NCBI RefSeq assembly: GCF_003150835.1
Contig: NZ_CP029479.1
Location: 2,021,501-2,085,500, forward strand
Direction of reading: 5' to 3'
Length of the DNA: 64,000 nucleotides
Source: Phenylobacterium parvum
Lineage (GTDB): Bacteria > Pseudomonadota > Alphaproteobacteria > Caulobacterales > Caulobacteraceae
Below, in pieces: positions 61,901 through 64,000 of the stretch. Each line of letters starts with the position of its first letter. Positions within the stretch are counted from its first letter, which is position 1. Both the position numbers and the translations under genes were made by a program. The notes beneath the pieces are model-generated. The model ran no database searches and was not told where the DNA came from. It worked only from the letters and a program-made list of their open reading frames with translations.

Positions 61901-64000
61901 CCAGTCCCAGCCCATAGAGGTCCAGATTCCCGGTTCCGACATAACCCGCGCCCAGGGTCGCCGAGAGCGCACCGCCGCCAAAGCTGGTGTTCGTGAAGGT
62001 GAACAGCCGCACTGAGCCGGAGTCGGAGACCAAATTGCTGAAGCCGTCGTCGTTGGGCGCCCCGACCGCCAGCCGATTCCCGGGCCCGTTCAGCGAGGCG
62101 GAGACGCCGAACCAGTCGCTGGCATCCAGGTCGGCGCCGAGGTCGATGTTGTTTCCGCCGGTATAGCCCCGGCCAATAGTCGCCGCGAGCGCACCACCGC
62201 CAAAGCTGGTGTTCGTGAAGGTGAACAGCCGCACCGAGCCGGAGTTGGTGACAACATTGCCGAAGCCATCGTCTCCGTATGCCCCTACCGCCAGCCGATC
62301 CCCGGCCCCGTTCAGCGAGACTGAAAAGCCGAAGACATCGCTGGCCTCCAGGGCGGCGTCGAGGTCGAGATTATCTCCACCGACATAGCCCCGGCCCAGT
62401 GTCGCCGCGAGCGCACCACCGCCAAAGCTGGTGTTCGTGAAGGTGAACAGCCGCACCGAGCCGGAGTCGGAGTACCCATTGCCAAAACCGTCGTCTCCGG
62501 CCGCCCCGACCGCCAGCCGGTCCCCGGCGGCATTCAGCGAGACGGAGGCGCTGAACTGGTCGAAGGTGCCCAGGTCGGCGCCAAGGTCGAGATTACTTCC
62601 GCCGCTATAGCCCCGGCCGAAGGTCGCCGCGAGCGCGCCACCGGCGAAGCTGGTATTGGTGAAGGTGAATAGCCGCACCGAGCCGGAATTTGTGAACGCA
62701 TTGGCGGAGCCGTCGTCCCCGGTTGCCCCGACCGCCAGCCGGTCACCGGCCGCATTGAGCGAGACGGAGAAGCCGAACCAGTCGTTCGCCTCGAGTGCCA
62801 CACCGAGATCGAGATTGTTTCCGCCGGTATAGCCCCGGCCAATGGTCGCCGCGAGCGCACCACCGCCAAAGCTGGTGTTCGTGAAGGTGAACAGCCGCAC
62901 CGAGCCGGAGTTCGTAAAGGCATTGCCGAGGCCGTCATCGCCGAATGCCCCGACCGCCAGCCCGTCCCCGGCCGCGTTGAGCGAGACGGAGAAGCCGAAC
63001 TGGTCGCTGGACTCCAGGGCGGCGCCGAGGTCGAGATTGTTTCCAACGGGATAACCCCGGCCGAGGGTGGCCGCGAGCGAACCGCCGGCAAAGCTGGTGT
63101 TGGTGAAGGTGAAGAGCCGCACCGAGCCAGAGTTGGCGAAAACATCGCCAAACCCGGCGTCCCCCCACGCCCCGACCGCCAGCCGGTCCCCGGCGGCGTT
63201 CAGCGAGACCGAGCCCAACGCGTCATTAGCCACCAGGGTGGCGCCGAGGTCGAGATTGTTTCCCCCGCCATAGCCCCTGCCGAGGGTCGCCGCGAGGGCG
63301 CCTCCACCAAAACTGGCGCCGGTGAAGGTGAATAACCGCGCCGAGCCAGAGTTGAAGAATGCATTGGCGAAGCCGTCATCGCCCGCCGCCCCGACCGCCA
63401 GCCGGTCTCCGGCCGCATTGAGTGAGACGGAGACGCCAAACTGGTCGGAGTTCTCCAGGACCGCGCCCAGATCGATATTGCTTCCGCCGGTATAGCCCCG
63501 GCCAATGATGGCCGCGAGCGCACCTCCGCTGAAGCTGCTGTTGCTGAAGGTGAAGAGACGAACAGAGCCGGAGTCGGCGAACGCATTGCCGAAGCCATCG
63601 TCATTGTTCGCCCCGACAGCTAACCGGTCGCCCGCTGCACTCAGCGAGACGGATGTACCGAACTGGTCGTTGGCCTCCAGGGCGGCCCCGAGGTCGAGAT
63701 TGGCGCCGCCCGAATAGCTCCGCCCGAGGGTCGCCGCGAGCGACCCGCCGCCGAAGCTGGCGTTGGTAAAGGTGAACAGACGCACTGAGCCTGACACGCC
63801 GAACGCGTTGCCAAAGCCGGCGTCGCCGGGCGCACCGACCGCCAGCCGGTCACCAGCCGCGTTCAGCGAGACGGAGGCGCCGAACTTATCGCCGCTGTCC
63901 AGGGCCGCGCCGAGGTCGAGATTGGCGCCGCCGGTATAGCCACGGCCGATCGTCGCTGCGAGCGCCCCGCCACCGAAGCTGCCGTTGGCAAAGGTGAACA
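58926..64000 (-). CDS. Giant TpsA-like adhesin with beta-propeller-like and MBG-domain repeats (N-terminus outside window)
   Basis: More than 1690 residues are visible; the frame is open to the right edge, so the N-terminus with any TPS secretion domain is not seen. From the edge inward: nine or more 74-residue units (S-G-S-V-R-L-F-T-F-T-N...L-N-A-A-G-D-R-L-A-V-G) resembling FG-GAP/integrin-type repeats, a degenerate last unit, a haemagglutinin-like beta region, then seven to eight MBG/YDG-type domains of about 79 residues (L-T-A-N-A-L-S-R-V-Y-G-E-A-N-P), and a short tail with two Cys. It is probably surface-exposed or secreted, with adhesive function inferred from domain type and the TpsB partner. 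Confidence 0.88.
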   Translation of the reverse strand, partial: FTFANGSFGGGALAATIGRGYTGGANLDLGAALDSGDKFGASVSLNAAGDRLAVGAPGDAGFGNAFGVSGSVRLFTFTNASFGGGSLAATLGRSYSGGANLDLGAALEANDQFGTSVSLSAAGDRLAVGANNDDGFGNAFADSGSVRLFTFSNSSFSGGALAAIIGRGYTGGSNIDLGAVLENSDQFGVSVSLNAAGDRLAVGAAGDDGFANAFFNSGSARLFTFTGASFGGGALAATLGRGYGGGNNLDLGATLVANDALGSVSLNAAGDRLAVGAWGDAGFGDVFANSGSVRLFTFTNTSFAGGSLAATLGRGYPVGNNLDLGAALESSDQFGFSVSLNAAGDGLAVGAFGDDGLGNAFTNSGSVRLFTFTNTSFGGGALAATIGRGYTGGNNLDLGVALEANDWFGFSVSLNAAGDRLAVGATGDDGSANAFTNSGSVRLFTFTNTSFAGGALAATFGRGYSGGSNLDLGADLGTFDQFSASVSLNAAGDRLAVGAAGDDGFGNGYSDSGSVRLFTFTNTSFGGGALAATLGRGYVGGDNLDLDAALEASDVFGFSVSLNGAGDRLAVGAYGDDGFGNVVTNSGSVRLFTFTNTSFGGGALAATIGRGYTGGNNIDLGADLDASDWFGVSASLNGPGNRLAVGAPNDDGFSNLVSDSGSVRLFTFTNTSFGGGALSATLGAGYVGTGNLDLYGLGLVGGFGSAVAFDAAGERLALGSPVFGSNTGAVHLFTSTLLPAGSLAFATNSTGTSYVPVAGLAAALASGTNITLEASNDITLISALNVGGATAGTLTLTSGRSILLNAPMTTANGSVNLTANSGGSDLATVNANRQAGAAVITMGAGATLNAGTGAVSITLAPGAGLTTPTSGSVTLNSITARTIAVSNAGPTTGSNLVLNPGTVLAASGPGRAIDLQARTGTFTNNAGAGAFSLTGGGVYGVFSDTPDNTLEGVTGFTRRYNIADAAAFAAYAPAGANVIAYRIAPVLTVTADSLSRIYGNANPTLTYGVTGFLTGDTLANSTTGAASLSTTATASTGVGSAPITVALGMLASEVGYQFTLVNGTLGITPRPITLTADALSRVYGEANPALTYTVGGSGLVNGDTVTGALATTATPSTGVGTVAITQGSLAANANYAVTYVGANLTITPRPLLLTANALSRVYGEANPALTYTVGGSGLVNGDTVTGALATTATPSTGVGTVAITQGSLAANANYAVTYVGANLTITPRPLLLTANALSRVYGEANPALTYTVGGSGLVNGDVLTGALATTATPSTGVGTVAITQGSLAAGANYAVTYVGANLTITPRPLLLTANALSRVYGEANPALTYTVGGSGLVNGDVLTGALATTATPSTGVGTVAITQGSLAAGANYAVTYVGANLTITPRPLLLTANALSRVYGEANPALTYTVGGSGLVNGDVLTGALATTATPSTGVGTVAITQGSLAANANYAVTYVGANLTITPRPLLLTANALSRVYGEANPALTYTVGGSGLVNGDVLTGALATTATPSTGVGTVAITQGSLAAGANYAVTYVGANLTITPRPITITADAVRRFVGQPDPALTYRVTTGALQFADTLSGRLARMAGEAPGAYPILIGSVGNPNYQIAFIGADLTIIGLGPDLIPASQLPGTGPAPGPGGGASGSAPALQGSAVIDGAAGVGDATERPAVGAVAGACVAAAAGVCLPPE
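59364..60785 (-). repeat. Six tandem 237-bp repeats (MBG domain units)
   Basis: Six consecutive near-identical units of exactly 237 bp (79 codons). They differ mainly at two spots: codons for D-T-V-T versus D-V-L-T, and A-A-N-A-N versus A-A-G-A-N. These variants recur in a mixed order, pointing to duplication plus gene conversion. A divergent unit flanks each side (60786-61030 and 59150-59363). Confidence 0.93.
61994..64000 (-). repeat. Tandem 222-bp repeats (74-residue propeller-like units)
   Basis: The marker GTGAAGGTGAACAGCCGCAC (with small changes) recurs every 222 bp from 61994 to the right edge, at least nine periods. Units are about 75-90 percent alike at the nucleotide level by eye, less uniform than the 237-bp array, and keep the frame throughout. 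Confidence 0.92.

Noticed and set aside
59364-64000. CRISPR array suspected from regular repeats
   Set aside because: The units are contiguous, 222 and 237 bp long, without unique spacers, and stay in one reading frame that encodes known protein repeat types.

Overview
The window is a 64 kb stretch of very GC-rich chromosome (codon third positions are almost all G or C). Gene content and order suggest an alphaproteobacterium, most likely Caulobacteraceae (Caulobacter, Phenylobacterium or Brevundimonas-like). The evidence is inference from recognised families: a secA / parvulin lipoprotein / argJ block, a comF-glutaredoxin pair, Tat and lipoprotein signals of ordinary Gram-negative type, and outer-membrane porin and two-partner-secretion genes. 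No 16S or marker-gene comparison could be run.

Layout. 1-11,100 is mostly housekeeping: glutaredoxin, ComF, a methyltransferase, a glycerate-kinase-like P-loop protein, MutT, a DEAD-box RNA helicase, two REP-like palindromic repeats, ArgJ, a parvulin lipoprotein and SecA. 11,100-17,400 holds small membrane and exported proteins, an ArsC-like protein, a Tat-signal SDR oxidoreductase, an outer-membrane barrel and a quinone oxidoreductase. 17,576-20,983 is one giant single-chain acyl-CoA carboxylase. 21,100-26,400 carries a WYL regulator, a lipoprotein, a TRIC-type channel, a chromate transporter, a CoA-type NUDIX hydrolase and a TetR regulator. 26,403-30,356 is a minus-strand catabolic-looking operon (amidohydrolase, two phytanoyl-CoA-dioxygenase-like proteins, aldo/keto reductase).

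The centrepiece is 31,830-37,647, a compact selenocysteine island. selA (plus strand) is divergent from a minus-strand run of selB, tRNA-Sec (selC, anticodon UCA, CCA encoded), a thioredoxin-like two-domain protein and a UGSC-motif selenoprotein. In the last of these an in-frame UGA falls exactly at the U of U-G-S-C-T-T-C. A hairpin resembling the bacterial SECIS, with a GU-containing loop about 20 nt after the UGA, follows within the coding sequence. The thioredoxin-like partner is split by a -1 frameshift at C CCC CCA, which has the form of a canonical slippery heptamer; it may equally be a sequencing error or a mutation. selD is not in the window.

37,722-44,283 contains a translationally coupled pair of photolyase/cryptochrome-like genes, then a Fur-box-preceded ferric-iron ABC transporter operon. 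44,258-56,200 holds an SPFH protein, dihydroorotase, a nucleoside transporter, a CDP-alcohol phosphatidyltransferase, a DUF1499 protein, two FAD oxidoreductases, a TVP38-type membrane protein, a Sel1-repeat lipoprotein and a P-type ATPase. From 56,210 come a phosphotriesterase-family hydrolase and a two-partner-secretion locus: TpsB, and a very large TpsA-like adhesin with two kinds of tandem protein repeat, which runs off the right edge. No gap between genes exceeds 300 bp.
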